Source: Pseudomonas shahriarae (GTDB lineage: Bacteria; Pseudomonadota; Gammaproteobacteria; Pseudomonadales; Pseudomonadaceae). Taken from it: a stretch of 64,000 bases of DNA. The stretch spans positions 124,001 to 188,000 of the forward strand of contig NZ_CP077085.1 in the NCBI RefSeq assembly GCF_014268455.2. The letters are read 5' to 3'. Position 1 is the first letter of the stretch, and each line of letters opens with the position of its first letter. The notes below the pieces were generated by a model. That model saw nothing but the letters and a program-made list of their open reading frames with translations, did not search any database and had not been told where the DNA came from. Below are positions 41,951-50,492 of the stretch, one piece after another. The position numbers and the translations under genes were made by a program.

Positions 41951-42372
41951 AGCTGACGATGCTCGACCTGGAAGCGGCAGCCGTGGGTAGCCGTTTTCCC
42001 CTGGCCCCCGTATTGGATGCCCTGCCGTGGAACAGTGACGGCCTGATCGCCGCCATCGCCCAGCAACACGGCAGCGGCGCAGTGTTGATGCTGGCCTGGA
42101 TGAACCGCCAGGCCCTCGACGAGACCCTCGCCAGCGGCCAGGTCTGCTACTGGTCACGTTCGCGCCAGCAGTTGTGGCGCAAAGGCGAAAGCTCTGGCCA
42201 CCAGCAGCAGTTGATCGAAGCACGCCTGGATTGCGACGGCGATGCCGTGTTGCTGATCGTCGACCAACAAGGCCCTGCCTGTCACACCGGCCGACCCACC
42301 TGTTTTTACAACGCTATCGAAAACGATCAAGTGCACATCATCACCGCGCCTCTCAAGGAACCTACAGCATGA
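41947..42372 (+). CDS. hisI2: phosphoribosyl-AMP cyclohydrolase paralogue
   Basis: 141 aa HisI fold with the metal-ligand motifs SGHQQ, LDCDGDA, GPACHTG and CFY all intact. It probably opens the purine ring of PR-AMP in histidine synthesis. It is a Zur-regulon paralogue embedded in the alternative-enzyme operon, ATGA-coupled to folE2 upstream and to the carbonic anhydrase gene downstream. Because it keeps all three Cys ligands, it is not obviously zinc-independent and may instead use another metal or simply a higher dose. Confidence 0.88.
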   Translation: MKLTMLDLEAAAVGSRFPLAPVLDALPWNSDGLIAAIAQQHGSGAVLMLAWMNRQALDETLASGQVCYWSRSRQQLWRKGESSGHQQQLIEARLDCDGDAVLLIVDQQGPACHTGRPTCFYNAIENDQVHIITAPLKEPTA

Positions 42373-42929
42373 TCCGCAAGAACCCTTCCGGCGATCTGCC
42401 GGTCATTGCCGAGTCGGCCTACGTCGATAAAACCGCGATCATCTGCGGCAAGGTGATCATCGGCGAGAATGTATTTGTCGGCCCCTATGCGGTGATCCGC
42501 GCCGACGAAGTCGATGCCACCGGCGACATGGACCCGATCACCATCGGCGCCAATTCCAATATCCAGGACGGCGTGGTGATCCACTCCAAATCCGGTGCGG
42601 CGGTGACTATCGGCGAGTTCAGCTCCATCGCCCATCGCTCGATTGTCCACGGCCCCTGCACTGTCGGCGACCGGGTGTTTATCGGCTTCAACAGTGTGCT
42701 GTTCAACTGTGTGGTCGGTGATGGCTGCGTGGTGCGGCATAACTCGGTGGTCGATGGCCGCGACTTGCCCGCCGCGTTCTACGTGCCGTCCACCACGCGC
42801 ATCGGCCCCAACACCGACCTGTCGCAGTTCCCGCCCGTGAGCGTCAGCGCATCGGAGTTTTCCGAAGACGTGGCGCGTACCAATGTCGACCTGGTGCGCG
42901 GCTACAAAGCCCTGCAAAACGAGTTCTAA
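42369..42929 (+). CDS. gamma-class carbonic anhydrase family protein
   Basis: 186 aa left-handed beta-helix protein with hexapeptide repeats (IICGKVIIGENVFVGPYAVIRADE... IGANSNIQDGVVIHSKSGAAVTIGEFSSIAHRSIVHG) and the metal-ligand His residues of the gamma-CA/CaiE group. These enzymes can use Fe2+ or Co2+, so a copy under zinc control could supply carbonic anhydrase activity without zinc. It shares ATGA overlap with hisI2 and is followed two bases later by pyrC2. Confidence 0.87.
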   Translation: MIRKNPSGDLPVIAESAYVDKTAIICGKVIIGENVFVGPYAVIRADEVDATGDMDPITIGANSNIQDGVVIHSKSGAAVTIGEFSSIAHRSIVHGPCTVGDRVFIGFNSVLFNCVVGDGCVVRHNSVVDGRDLPAAFYVPSTTRIGPNTDLSQFPPVSVSASEFSEDVARTNVDLVRGYKALQNEF

Positions 42930-42931
42930 AC

Positions 42932-44269
42932 ATGAGCCGCTTGCTGATCCGCAACGCCCGCCTGGTGAATGAAGGCCAGGAATTCGATGCCGACGTGCTG
43001 GTCGCCAACGGCCGTATCGAAAAAATCGCCGGCAGCATCCAGGGGCAAACGGCCGAGATTGAGATTGATGCCCAAGGCCAATGGCTGCTGCCGGGCATGA
43101 TCGACGACCAAGTGCATTTCCGCGAACCTGGCGCGCCGGACAAAGGCAGTTTTTACAGCGAGTCCCGCGCCGCAGTGGCCGGGGGCATTACCAGTTTCAT
43201 GGATATGCCCAACACCCAGCCCGCGACCTTGACCCTGGAAGCTCTGGCCGACAAAAAACGCCGCGCCGCACTGCACTCGGTAGCCAATTACGGGTTTCAC
43301 TTTGGTGTCAGCAACGACAACCTCGACACCGTGGCTGCCCTTGATCCGCGGCAGGTCGCCGGGGTCAAAGTGTTTATGGGCGCCTCCACCGGCAATATGC
43401 TGGTGGATGATCCACGCGTCCTGGAGCGTTTATTTGCAGAGGTGCCGACCATTCTCCTCGCCCATTGCGAGCACACGCCGAGCATCCAGGCCAATGAACA
43501 ACGCTTGCGAAACCGGTTTGGCGAGGCGATCCCCGCCGTCGCCCACCCGCTGATTCGCGACGCCGAAGCCTGCTATCGGTCCTCATCCCTGGCCGTGGAG
43601 CTGGCGCGCCGCCACGGCACGCGCTTGCATGTGCTGCACCTGACCAGCGCCCGGGAACTGTCGTTATTTGAAGATAAACCGCTGGCAGAAAAACGCATCA
43701 CGGCAGAAGTGTGCGTGCACCACTTGCTGTTCGACGACCGCGACTACGCCCGCCTCGGCCACCAGATCAAATGCAACCCGGCGATCAAAACCCGGGCCGA
43801 CCGCAATGCCCTGCGCCTGGCACTGCTGAGCAATCGCCTGGATGTGATCGGCACCGACCACGCACCTCATACTTGGGAGCAAAAACAGCGGCCATACCGC
43901 GAGGCACCAGCGGGGTTACCCCTGGTGCAACATGCGCTACCGGCGTTGATGGAGTTGGTGGCGGACGGCCTGTTGCCCCTGACCACATTGGTAGCGAAAA
44001 CCAGTCATCGCGTTGCCGACCTGTTCGCCATTCCCGACCGGGGGTACCTGCGCGAGGGCTACTGGGCCGACCTGGTGCTGATCAAACCCGAGCCCGAAGG
44101 CAAACCGGTGAGCAGCCAACCGATCCTCGCCCGCTGCGGCTGGACACCCTTTGCCGAGCGCAGCTTTCGCCATAGCGTCAGCACTACTCTGGTGTCAGGC
44201 CATGTGGCCTGGCACCAGGGGCAGGTGATCGACAGTTGCCAGGGGCTGCCCCTGCATTTTCTGCGCTAA
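42932..44269 (+). CDS. pyrC2: dihydroorotase-like protein PyrC2
   Basis: 445 aa amidohydrolase of the dihydroorotase/allantoinase group: MIDDQVHFREPG (Gln60 replaces the first His of the usual HxH metal pair), FMDMPNTQP, LLAHCEHTP, and IGTDHAPHT near residue 308. In PyrC-type enzymes the first His contacts a binuclear zinc; its loss here may allow a mononuclear or alternative-metal form. It is the last gene of the Zur-controlled operon. The Bacteroidetes dihydroorotases I recall also read DDQVHFREPG, so it belongs to that type. Confidence 0.87.
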   Translation: MSRLLIRNARLVNEGQEFDADVLVANGRIEKIAGSIQGQTAEIEIDAQGQWLLPGMIDDQVHFREPGAPDKGSFYSESRAAVAGGITSFMDMPNTQPATLTLEALADKKRRAALHSVANYGFHFGVSNDNLDTVAALDPRQVAGVKVFMGASTGNMLVDDPRVLERLFAEVPTILLAHCEHTPSIQANEQRLRNRFGEAIPAVAHPLIRDAEACYRSSSLAVELARRHGTRLHVLHLTSARELSLFEDKPLAEKRITAEVCVHHLLFDDRDYARLGHQIKCNPAIKTRADRNALRLALLSNRLDVIGTDHAPHTWEQKQRPYREAPAGLPLVQHALPALMELVADGLLPLTTLVAKTSHRVADLFAIPDRGYLREGYWADLVLIKPEPEGKPVSSQPILARCGWTPFAERSFRHSVSTTLVSGHVAWHQGQVIDSCQGLPLHFLR

Positions 44270-44283
44270 AACCCAGGAGCCGT

Positions 44284-44805
44284 TCAGGCCCGGGGTTTGA
44301 CCGTGCCACAGTCGTTGCCCAGCCACTGTGCATGGGTGTCGAGGCTGCCGTTCTGCTGCACGCCAGTGGCATTGAAAGTACCGTTGACCGTGGTGGTGAA
44401 CGCCTTCTGGCTCTGGAACGTGGCCACGCCAGTGCCCTGGGCTTTCGGGCAACTGAAGCGGAATTTCCACTGGTTGCCGGTCTTGTCTGTGACCTCTTGC
44501 TTGCAACCCGATTGCGGGTCGGTCAGCGGGATGGAATCAGAGGCCACCTGGGCCGGGGTCAGGCAGACCTGCACGCCCTTGCCAGCCATGGTGATGCCTT
44601 GTTTTTCCAGCATTGCGCGTTGTTCCGGGGTCATCTGTTGCTTCAGTTGACCGAGGATCAACGACAAGTCCGGCAGATTCTGGTTATCGACTTTCATATT
44701 GCTGGTGGTCAATTCCCACAAGCCCGGCGCCAACATCTGCGCCTGCGCTGCCACCGGCAGCGTCAAACCAACAACCATGGCCAAACCAAGCAGACGAGCA
44801 TTCAT
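44284..44805 (-). CDS. DUF3617 domain secreted protein
   Basis: 173 aa with a signal peptide (MNARLLGLAMVVGLTLPVAAQA) and the DUF3617 pattern APGLWELTTSNMKV...VQVCLTPAQVASDSIPL...CKQEV...WKFRFSCP. It is periplasmic, with four Cys. Function unknown. It converges on pyrC2 with only 14 bp between, and is divergent from cls. Confidence 0.84.
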   Translation of the reverse strand: MNARLLGLAMVVGLTLPVAAQAQMLAPGLWELTTSNMKVDNQNLPDLSLILGQLKQQMTPEQRAMLEKQGITMAGKGVQVCLTPAQVASDSIPLTDPQSGCKQEVTDKTGNQWKFRFSCPKAQGTGVATFQSQKAFTTTVNGTFNATGVQQNGSLDTHAQWLGNDCGTVKPRA

Positions 44806-44935
44806 CGGGTAACTCCTGGGTAATTGTCGGCGTTAGACGTCGTAAAGTGGTCGGCGTTGCATGCTCAATAAAATAGCGACAATCGCCGCCGAACATGGTC
44901 TGTTACGCATTGGATTGTCAGGAGTACCGTTGCCC

Positions 44936-46375
44936 ATGGATTTCTTCGGCCCGCACTTGCTTGGCTACTTCATCGCAACCCTGCATTTTCTCGGCTCGCT
45001 GGCTGCCCTGCACGCGGTGCTCACCGTGCGTACCGCCCAAGGCTCAATCGCCTGGGCACTGTCGCTGATGTTCATGCCGTACCTGACGCTGATCCCCTAC
45101 CTGATCTTTGGCCGCAGCAGCTTCGATGCCTATATCCAGGCGCGGCGCCAGGCCAACCAGGAAATGCACAAGGCAATCACTGAGTTGAATTGGCGCCCTT
45201 GGGTCGAAGAAGCCCTGGCTGCACGTAACTCCCAGGCCTACGCCTCCCTGCGCGCCATGCCCAAGCTGGGACGCATGCCGTGCCTGGCGAACAACCAGGT
45301 GCGTTTGCTGGTCAATGGCGACGCCACCTTCAGCGCCATCTTCGACGCCATCCGCGCCGCCAAGACTGCCGTGTTGGTGCAGTTCTTCATCATTCATGAC
45401 GATGAACTGGGGCGCCAATTGCATGCACTGCTCAGGGCCAAGGCCGCCGAAGGTGTAGCCATCTACGTGCTGTATGACCGCATCGGCAGCCACTCCCTGC
45501 CCCACCGCTATGTGCAATCGCTGCGCGATGCCGGGGTGCAGATCAAGGCGTTTGCCACCCGCAGCGGCTGGCTCAATCGCTTTCAGGTGAATTTCCGTAA
45601 CCACCGCAAGATTGTCGTGGTCGATGGCCTGACCGGTTTTGTCGGCGGGCATAACGTCGGCGACGAATACATGGGCAAGAAGCCGCCGCTCGCCCCCTGG
45701 CGCGACACCCATGTGCAAGTCAGCGGCCCCGTGGTGGCGTGCCTGCAAGAATCGTTTGCCGAAGACTGGTTCTGGGCCGCGCGCGAACTGCCGCCGCTGA
45801 TCCTGCCCGATACCTATGCCGATGACGGCGTGCTCTGCCAATTACTGGCCAGCGGTCCGGCGGACCCGTATGAAACCTGTTCGCTGTTTTTCGTCGAAGC
45901 CATTCATGCGGCGACTGAGCGTGTGTGGATCACCAGCCCGTATTTCATCCCCGATGAAGCGGTATTTGCCGCGCTGCGCCTGGCGGTGTTGCGTGGCGTG
46001 GACGTGCGCTTACTGCTGCCGTCACGCCCCGACCATCGCATTGTGTACGCCGCCTCCAGCCTGTACGCGATTGAAGCGGTGCGCGCCGGGGTCCGGGTGT
46101 TCCGCTACAAACCGGGTTTTTTGCATCAGAAAGTGGTGCTGGTAGACCGCGAAATCAGCGCCATCGGCAGTGCGAACCTGGACAACCGCTCGTTCCGCCT
46201 CAACTTCGAAGTGATGCTGCTGACCGTCGACGAAGCCTTCGCCAGCGAGGTGGAACACATGCTGTTGGATGACTTCGCCCAGGCCCACGAAACCAGCCAG
46301 GAAGAAAGCCAGCAGACCCGCCGCCTGCAGCAACTGGGCATGCGCGTGGCGCGGCTGATTTCCCCTATCTTATAA
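44936..46375 (+). CDS. cls: cardiolipin synthase
   Basis: 479 aa phospholipase-D-superfamily enzyme. Two N-terminal membrane helices precede two catalytic HKD motifs ([24 protein letters not shown] and [25 protein letters not shown]). It makes cardiolipin from phosphatidylglycerol at the inner membrane. The start is ATG 44936 ([12 protein letters not shown]), the usual N-terminus, with AGGAG at 44920-44924; a longer in-frame start at 44861 lacks a ribosome site. The next gene is the other phospholipid enzyme, cfa. Confidence 0.92.
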   Translation: MDFFGPHLLGYFIATLHFLGSLAALHAVLTVRTAQGSIAWALSLMFMPYLTLIPYLIFGRSSFDAYIQARRQANQEMHKAITELNWRPWVEEALAARNSQAYASLRAMPKLGRMPCLANNQVRLLVNGDATFSAIFDAIRAAKTAVLVQFFIIHDDELGRQLHALLRAKAAEGVAIYVLYDRIGSHSLPHRYVQSLRDAGVQIKAFATRSGWLNRFQVNFRNHRKIVVVDGLTGFVGGHNVGDEYMGKKPPLAPWRDTHVQVSGPVVACLQESFAEDWFWAARELPPLILPDTYADDGVLCQLLASGPADPYETCSLFFVEAIHAATERVWITSPYFIPDEAVFAALRLAVLRGVDVRLLLPSRPDHRIVYAASSLYAIEAVRAGVRVFRYKPGFLHQKVVLVDREISAIGSANLDNRSFRLNFEVMLLTVDEAFASEVEHMLLDDFAQAHETSQEESQQTRRLQQLGMRVARLISPIL

Positions 46376-46391
46376 ATTGCGCCGGACAGAA

Positions 46392-46419
46392 TGTGGGAGC
46401 TGGCTTGCCAGCTCCCACA
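46392..46419. repeat. REP hairpin between cls and cfa
   Basis: Perfect 13-bp stem (TGTGGGAGCTGGC / GCCAGCTCCCACA) with a TT loop, the most complete single REP in the window, between convergent genes. Confidence 0.88.
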
Positions 46420-46436
46420 CTCAGCCATCGGTTGGC

Positions 46437-47621
46437 TCAGCGGTAGAGATCTTCCCGCGTCCACGGCAACTCATGGCTGCCATCGGCAAGGGGCTTGACC
46501 GCCAGGATCTGGTGCAGGTTGATCCACCCACGCGCAAACGCATAGGCGCAACCCGCCAGGTACAGGCGCCAGATGCGCAGTACCTGGGCCGGGACCATTT
46601 TTGCCGCCGCCTCCAGGTTGTCTTCCAGGCGTTCGCTCCAGTGGTCGAGGGTGCGTGCGTAATGAAGGCGCAGGCTTTCCACGTCGACCACTTCCAGGCC
46701 GACTTCGCTGATTTCGGCGCTGATCATCACCAAGTGCGGCAGCTCACCATTGGGGAACACGTAACGCTCGATAAACTCGCCGGCACCGCGCCCCACCGGG
46801 CGGCCATCGGTATGTTTGGCGGTGATGCCGTGGTTGAGCACCAGCCCCCCTTCACGCACGGCGCCGAACAGGGTCTGGCAGTACTGCGCCAGGTTGGCGT
46901 GGCCGACGTGCTCGAACATGCCGACGCTGACGACTTTGTCGAACCGCCCGTCCTGGGGCAGGTCGCGGTAGTCGAGCAATTTCAACTCAACCAGGTCTTC
47001 CAGGCCCTCAGCGATTACCCGCTCCTTGGCCAGTGCCAATTGTTCCTTGCTCAGGGTGATGCCGAACACCTTGACCCCGAACTCGCGGGCCGCATAACGC
47101 GCCAACCCGCCCCAGCCACAACCGACATCCAGCAGGTACTCCCCAGGCTGCAGGCGCAGCTTGCGGCACAGGTGGCGGAATTTGTCTTGTTGGGCTTGGT
47201 CGAGGGATTCGCTGCCGGTCTCGAAGTAACCGCAGGAATAGGCCATGTCGCGGTCCAGCCAGAGCTGGTAGAACTCGTTCGACAGGTCATAGTGGTAGGA
47301 AATCGCGGCCGCATCCGTAGCCTTGTCGTGAATCGAACGCACCGGGCCGGCGTGCTCGTCCTCCTCGAGCAGGGCGTGGCTCAATTCGTCACACACCCGG
47401 ATCACATCGCTGATCGAGCCTTCCAGCTCCAGTTTGCCTTCAACGAAAGCAGCGCCCAGGGAATCGAGCGTGGGGTGGGTCAGTTGCGTCACCATCACCG
47501 GGTCCTTGACCACGATGGTAACGCTGGGCTCCGGGCCCAGGTTGAATTCATGGCCATCCCAGAGTCGCAGACGCAGCGGTAGCTGAAGATTCTGTAAGGC
47601 CGGTGGAAGTTGCGCGAGCAT
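46437..47621 (-). CDS. cfa: cyclopropane fatty acid synthase
   Basis: 394 aa SAM-dependent methyltransferase with the SAM site LLDVGCGWGGLARYAAREFG and the family-specific blocks YSCGYFETGSESLDQAQQDK, MFEHVGHANLAQYCQT and ERYVFPNGELPH. It adds a methylene bridge to unsaturated acyl chains of membrane phospholipids, mainly on entry into stationary phase. Its length agrees with E. coli Cfa (382 aa). In pseudomonads it is commonly RpoS-dependent; no -10 element was resolved here. It is monocistronic. Confidence 0.93.
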   Translation of the reverse strand: MLAQLPPALQNLQLPLRLRLWDGHEFNLGPEPSVTIVVKDPVMVTQLTHPTLDSLGAAFVEGKLELEGSISDVIRVCDELSHALLEEDEHAGPVRSIHDKATDAAAISYHYDLSNEFYQLWLDRDMAYSCGYFETGSESLDQAQQDKFRHLCRKLRLQPGEYLLDVGCGWGGLARYAAREFGVKVFGITLSKEQLALAKERVIAEGLEDLVELKLLDYRDLPQDGRFDKVVSVGMFEHVGHANLAQYCQTLFGAVREGGLVLNHGITAKHTDGRPVGRGAGEFIERYVFPNGELPHLVMISAEISEVGLEVVDVESLRLHYARTLDHWSERLEDNLEAAAKMVPAQVLRIWRLYLAGCAYAFARGWINLHQILAVKPLADGSHELPWTREDLYR

Positions 47622-47706
47622 GAGTAGTCCCCCCTTGTTTCAGACGTCCGAAATGAGGGTAGACCATCCACAAAAATTAGCAGGCTATCGGTTCGATAAC
47701 GCCCTT

Positions 47707-48489
47707 TTATGGTGCCCGACGTTGCAGCAAACCGTCCTCAACCCACTGTTTCAACCACGTGACAGCTTGCAGCGGCGCGCCCTCTTGATAAGTGACTGCC
47801 AATTCGGCGCACAGTTCTGAAAAACTCCACCCGCTGTCGGCCATCCCGGCCAGGGCGTACGCCTCGGCAGGCTCCAGGCTCCGGTAACGGCACACCTGTT
47901 GGTGACGCCAGATCAGGCACACCTCGGCCAGCGGCAACGCCTGGCTACCGGGAAACCCAGCCTGCGCCTTGACCGCACGCCAGATCTGCAGGCTGTTGAA
48001 GCGACACAGCACTTGCTGCACCGCCGGCGTCCACTCAACCTGCAATAACGGCCAGGCCTCGGGCGCCAGCCGGGCCATGTCTTCAAGAGTCAGGGGTTGG
48101 CCCGCAGGCGCATCAAACGCCAGGGTAAAGGCCCATTCCAGGCGCGCCAGCTCCACCAGGGGGGCGGCTTGTTCGGCGACCAGATGCTCGTCGATAAAGT
48201 CTGCAAACCGTTGCCCCAGCCAGCGCAGGCTGAAATGCGTGGATGGATAGCACTGCACATAGGCCACCACCAGCCCGGCAAACTCGTCGTCCCCCAGCCA
48301 ATGCCACACCGCCGGGAAATCCCCCTGCATCACTTCCAGCAAACGGGCCCGATAGGCGTTGTGGTAGATCGCCAGGCCGGTGTCGACATCCAGTGTCGGG
48401 CCACCGATCAAGGTGCCGGCAAAGCCAGTGTCGTCGGCGTCTGCCAATAAATGCCGTTCAAACGCCAGTTGCCAGTCGGTCAGGCGCAT
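47707..48489 (-). CDS. bufC: BufC/HvfC-type (DUF2063) protein
   Basis: 260 aa with the DUF2063 N-terminal domain (WQLAFERHLLADADDT...YHNAYRARLLEVMQGDFPAVWHWLGDDEF) and a C-terminal helical domain (residues about 150-260). BufC partners BufB and helps recognise the precursor peptide during bufferin maturation. It overlaps bufB by 10 bp and is the last gene of the buf operon. Confidence 0.85.
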   Translation of the reverse strand: MRLTDWQLAFERHLLADADDTGFAGTLIGGPTLDVDTGLAIYHNAYRARLLEVMQGDFPAVWHWLGDDEFAGLVVAYVQCYPSTHFSLRWLGQRFADFIDEHLVAEQAAPLVELARLEWAFTLAFDAPAGQPLTLEDMARLAPEAWPLLQVEWTPAVQQVLCRFNSLQIWRAVKAQAGFPGSQALPLAEVCLIWRHQQVCRYRSLEPAEAYALAGMADSGWSFSELCAELAVTYQEGAPLQAVTWLKQWVEDGLLQRRAP

Positions 48490-49325
48490 AGCGACCTCCG
48501 GGCCAAGGCATCCGCCCCCAACTCACGGGCCTTGCCCAACTCGTCGAGCAGCTCGGCAAACGGCGGGAAATGGTCATCGCGCTCCAGCAACGTCGCCACT
48601 GGCCCCAGGTGTTCCAGTGTCTGTTGAAACAGCTGCCACACCGGATCACACACCGGATGGTCATGGGTATCGACCACGTAGTCGCCGTAGTCCATATGCC
48701 CGGCCAAATGCAGTTGGCGGATGCTCTGCGGCGGCAGGTTGCGGATAAAGGTCCAGGCGTCGAAGCCATGGTTGCGCGAACTGACATACACGTTGTTGAC
48801 GTCCAACAGCAGCTCGCAACCGCTGAGGTGGCTCAAGGCGCTGAGAAATTCCCACTCGGTGAATTCATCGGCCTTGGATCGCACATAGCTGGAGACATTT
48901 TCCAATACCAGCGGCCGCTCCAGCACCGCCTGTACCTGCCGCACACGGGTGGCGACGTGGTAGAGACTTTCTTCGGTGTAGGGCAGCGGCAACAAGTCAT
49001 GCAGTTGATGGGCGTTGCCCCGGCTCCAGCACAGGTGATCGGAGACCCATGCCGGCTTGACCCGGTCGGCCAATTGCTTGAGTTGCTTGAGGTAGTCCCT
49101 ATCGAGGGCATGGGGGCCGCCAATGGACAGGGACACCCCATGCATCACCAGCGGATAACGCTCGGCGATGGCGTCCAGGTAGTACAGGGCCTTGCCGCCC
49201 TGGACCAGATAATTCTCGGAGACGATTTCGAACCAGTCCACCTCCGGCGACTGCTCGATGATGTGTTGATAGTAATGACTGCGTAGCCCCAGGCCGTAGC
49301 CCAGGCAAGGAACCGATACCGACAT
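48480..49325 (-). CDS. bufB: BufB/HvfB-type DUF692 multinuclear-iron oxygenase
   Basis: 281 aa DUF692 TIM-barrel enzyme of the MbnB/TglH/BufB group. It has the GYGLGLRSHYYQHI start, IVSENYLVQGG, VMHGVSLSIGG, WVSDHLCW, ELLLDVNNVYVSSRNHGFD and HLAGHMDY motifs, whose His, Asp and Glu residues bind the iron cluster. Such enzymes oxidise Cys side chains to thiooxazole or oxazolone-type rings. Here the substrate should be BufA encoded just upstream. The start is ATG 49325 (MSVSVPCLG); an in-frame extension to 49361 is not favoured. Confidence 0.9.
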   Translation of the reverse strand: MSVSVPCLGYGLGLRSHYYQHIIEQSPEVDWFEIVSENYLVQGGKALYYLDAIAERYPLVMHGVSLSIGGPHALDRDYLKQLKQLADRVKPAWVSDHLCWSRGNAHQLHDLLPLPYTEESLYHVATRVRQVQAVLERPLVLENVSSYVRSKADEFTEWEFLSALSHLSGCELLLDVNNVYVSSRNHGFDAWTFIRNLPPQSIRQLHLAGHMDYGDYVVDTHDHPVCDPVWQLFQQTLEHLGPVATLLERDDHFPPFAELLDELGKARELGADALARRSLCA

Positions 49326-49387
49326 GACGAACTCCTGGAAAGTGTCCGCAGCGACGTGCACACCGCTGCGGGATCACGTATTCGCGG

Positions 49388-49642
49388 TTACTCGCCGACT
49401 TTGCCGCCAGCCGCATCGCAAGCGGCCTTGGTCATTGCCTTGAAGCCATGGCCCTTGCAGACAGCCTGGCCTTTGCAGGCGTTTTCAGCGGTCTTGCAGT
49501 CGTTCATGCCTTTGCAGGAGGTCACGCCGTAGCAATGCACGTTCGCCTCATCGGCGGCCTGCGCCTGGGTCGCGACACCGGCAAACATCGTGGCGGCAGC
49601 AATGGCCAGGGCAGCACCGGAAACAGCGTTCTTGAAGTTCAT
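49388..49642 (-). CDS. bufA: bufferin-type metallophore precursor BufA1 (DUF2282)
   Basis: 84 aa. A signal peptide (residues 1 to about 29, ending AQA) precedes a 55-aa Cys/Lys/Gly-rich core with Cys37, 43, 49, 56, 62 and 75 (CYGVTSCKGMNDCK..., ENACKGQAVCKG). This is the DUF2282 precursor of bufferins, ribosomal peptides whose modified Cys residues chelate copper in the periplasm. It is followed by bufB and bufC. DoxX/BufD, sometimes present, is absent here. The start is ATG 49642; the five-codon longer form has no support. Copper induction is expected but not visible. Confidence 0.88.
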   Translation of the reverse strand: MNFKNAVSGAALAIAAATMFAGVATQAQAADEANVHCYGVTSCKGMNDCKTAENACKGQAVCKGHGFKAMTKAACDAAGGKVGE

Positions 49643-49858
49643 TGTGGTATTCCTCATGGGTCTGTAGGGGGTCGGCTGAACGGTTTGTCCAGTCCCGACA
49701 CAGCACTAGAGTGAGGTGCCGCAGGGGCGTTACAGCGCCGTGAAAATTTTCCTGGTTTCCTGAACCGTTGTAGGAGCCATCACTAGTGCGCACCGCGATT
49801 TATCGTCACACTCACAGCAGATTTTTCGTGGGATCACGGACAAGGAAGCGTCACCCTC
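49643..49858. other. divergent promoter region between buf and lipid cluster
   Basis: 216 bp between the leftward bufA and the rightward CDP-alcohol phosphotransferase gene. It must hold both promoters. I found no clean -35/-10 pair or copper-regulator box. A GAGGAAT ribosome site for bufA lies at about 49650-49656. Confidence 0.4.
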
Positions 49859-50482
49859 ATGATTTCGATCTATCAGCTCAAACCGCGTTTTCAAAACCTG
49901 CTGCGGCCCCTGGTGCAGCGCCTGTATGACAACGGCACCACCGCCAACCAGATCACCGTGCTGGCCGGGATCGTGTCGTTGCTCGTCGGCCTGCTGATCG
50001 CGGGGTTCGCCCAGCACGCCTGGGTGTTCGTACTGATCCCGCTGTGGATGATCCTGCGCATGGCCCTCAATGCCATCGACGGCATGCTCGCCCGGGAATT
50101 CGGCCAGCAATCACGCCTGGGCGCCTACCTCAATGAACTGTGCGACGTGATCGCCGACAGCGCGCTGATCCTGCCATTTGCCCTGCTCCCCGGGGTCAGC
50201 CTGGCGCCGGTGTTGCTGGTGACGCTGCTGGCGGTGTTCAGCGAATACGCCGGCGTACTCGGGCCGATGGTCGGTGCCTCGCGCCGCTACGACGGGCCCA
50301 TGGGCAAGAGTGATCGGGCGTTTGTCCTTGGCGTACTCGCCACCGGCGTGGCCCTGGGCTGGCTCGGCGCCGGCTGGGTCGACGGGGTGATGTGGCTGGT
50401 GGCGGCATTGCTCGCCTACACCCTGGTCAACCGTGTGCGCCAGGGCCTCAAAGAACAATCCGACATCTCTCCGACGGCATAA
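49859..50482 (+). CDS. ynbA: YnbA-like CDP-alcohol phosphatidyltransferase-family protein
   Basis: 207 aa with six predicted membrane helices and a modified CDP-alcohol phosphotransferase motif. Where the family consensus has four Asp, this protein reads Asn71..Asp74-Gly75..Ala78-Arg79........Gly88...Asn92...Asp96, so Asp1 and Asp3 are both Asn. In canonical enzymes those Asp bind the two divalent metals, so activity or substrate is likely altered. It is the first gene of a six-gene cluster resembling E. coli ynbABCD. Downstream is the hydrolase-methyltransferase, 10 bp away. Confidence 0.8.
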   Translation: MISIYQLKPRFQNLLRPLVQRLYDNGTTANQITVLAGIVSLLVGLLIAGFAQHAWVFVLIPLWMILRMALNAIDGMLAREFGQQSRLGAYLNELCDVIADSALILPFALLPGVSLAPVLLVTLLAVFSEYAGVLGPMVGASRRYDGPMGKSDRAFVLGVLATGVALGWLGAGWVDGVMWLVAALLAYTLVNRVRQGLKEQSDISPTA

Positions 50483-50492
50483 GGATCTTGCG

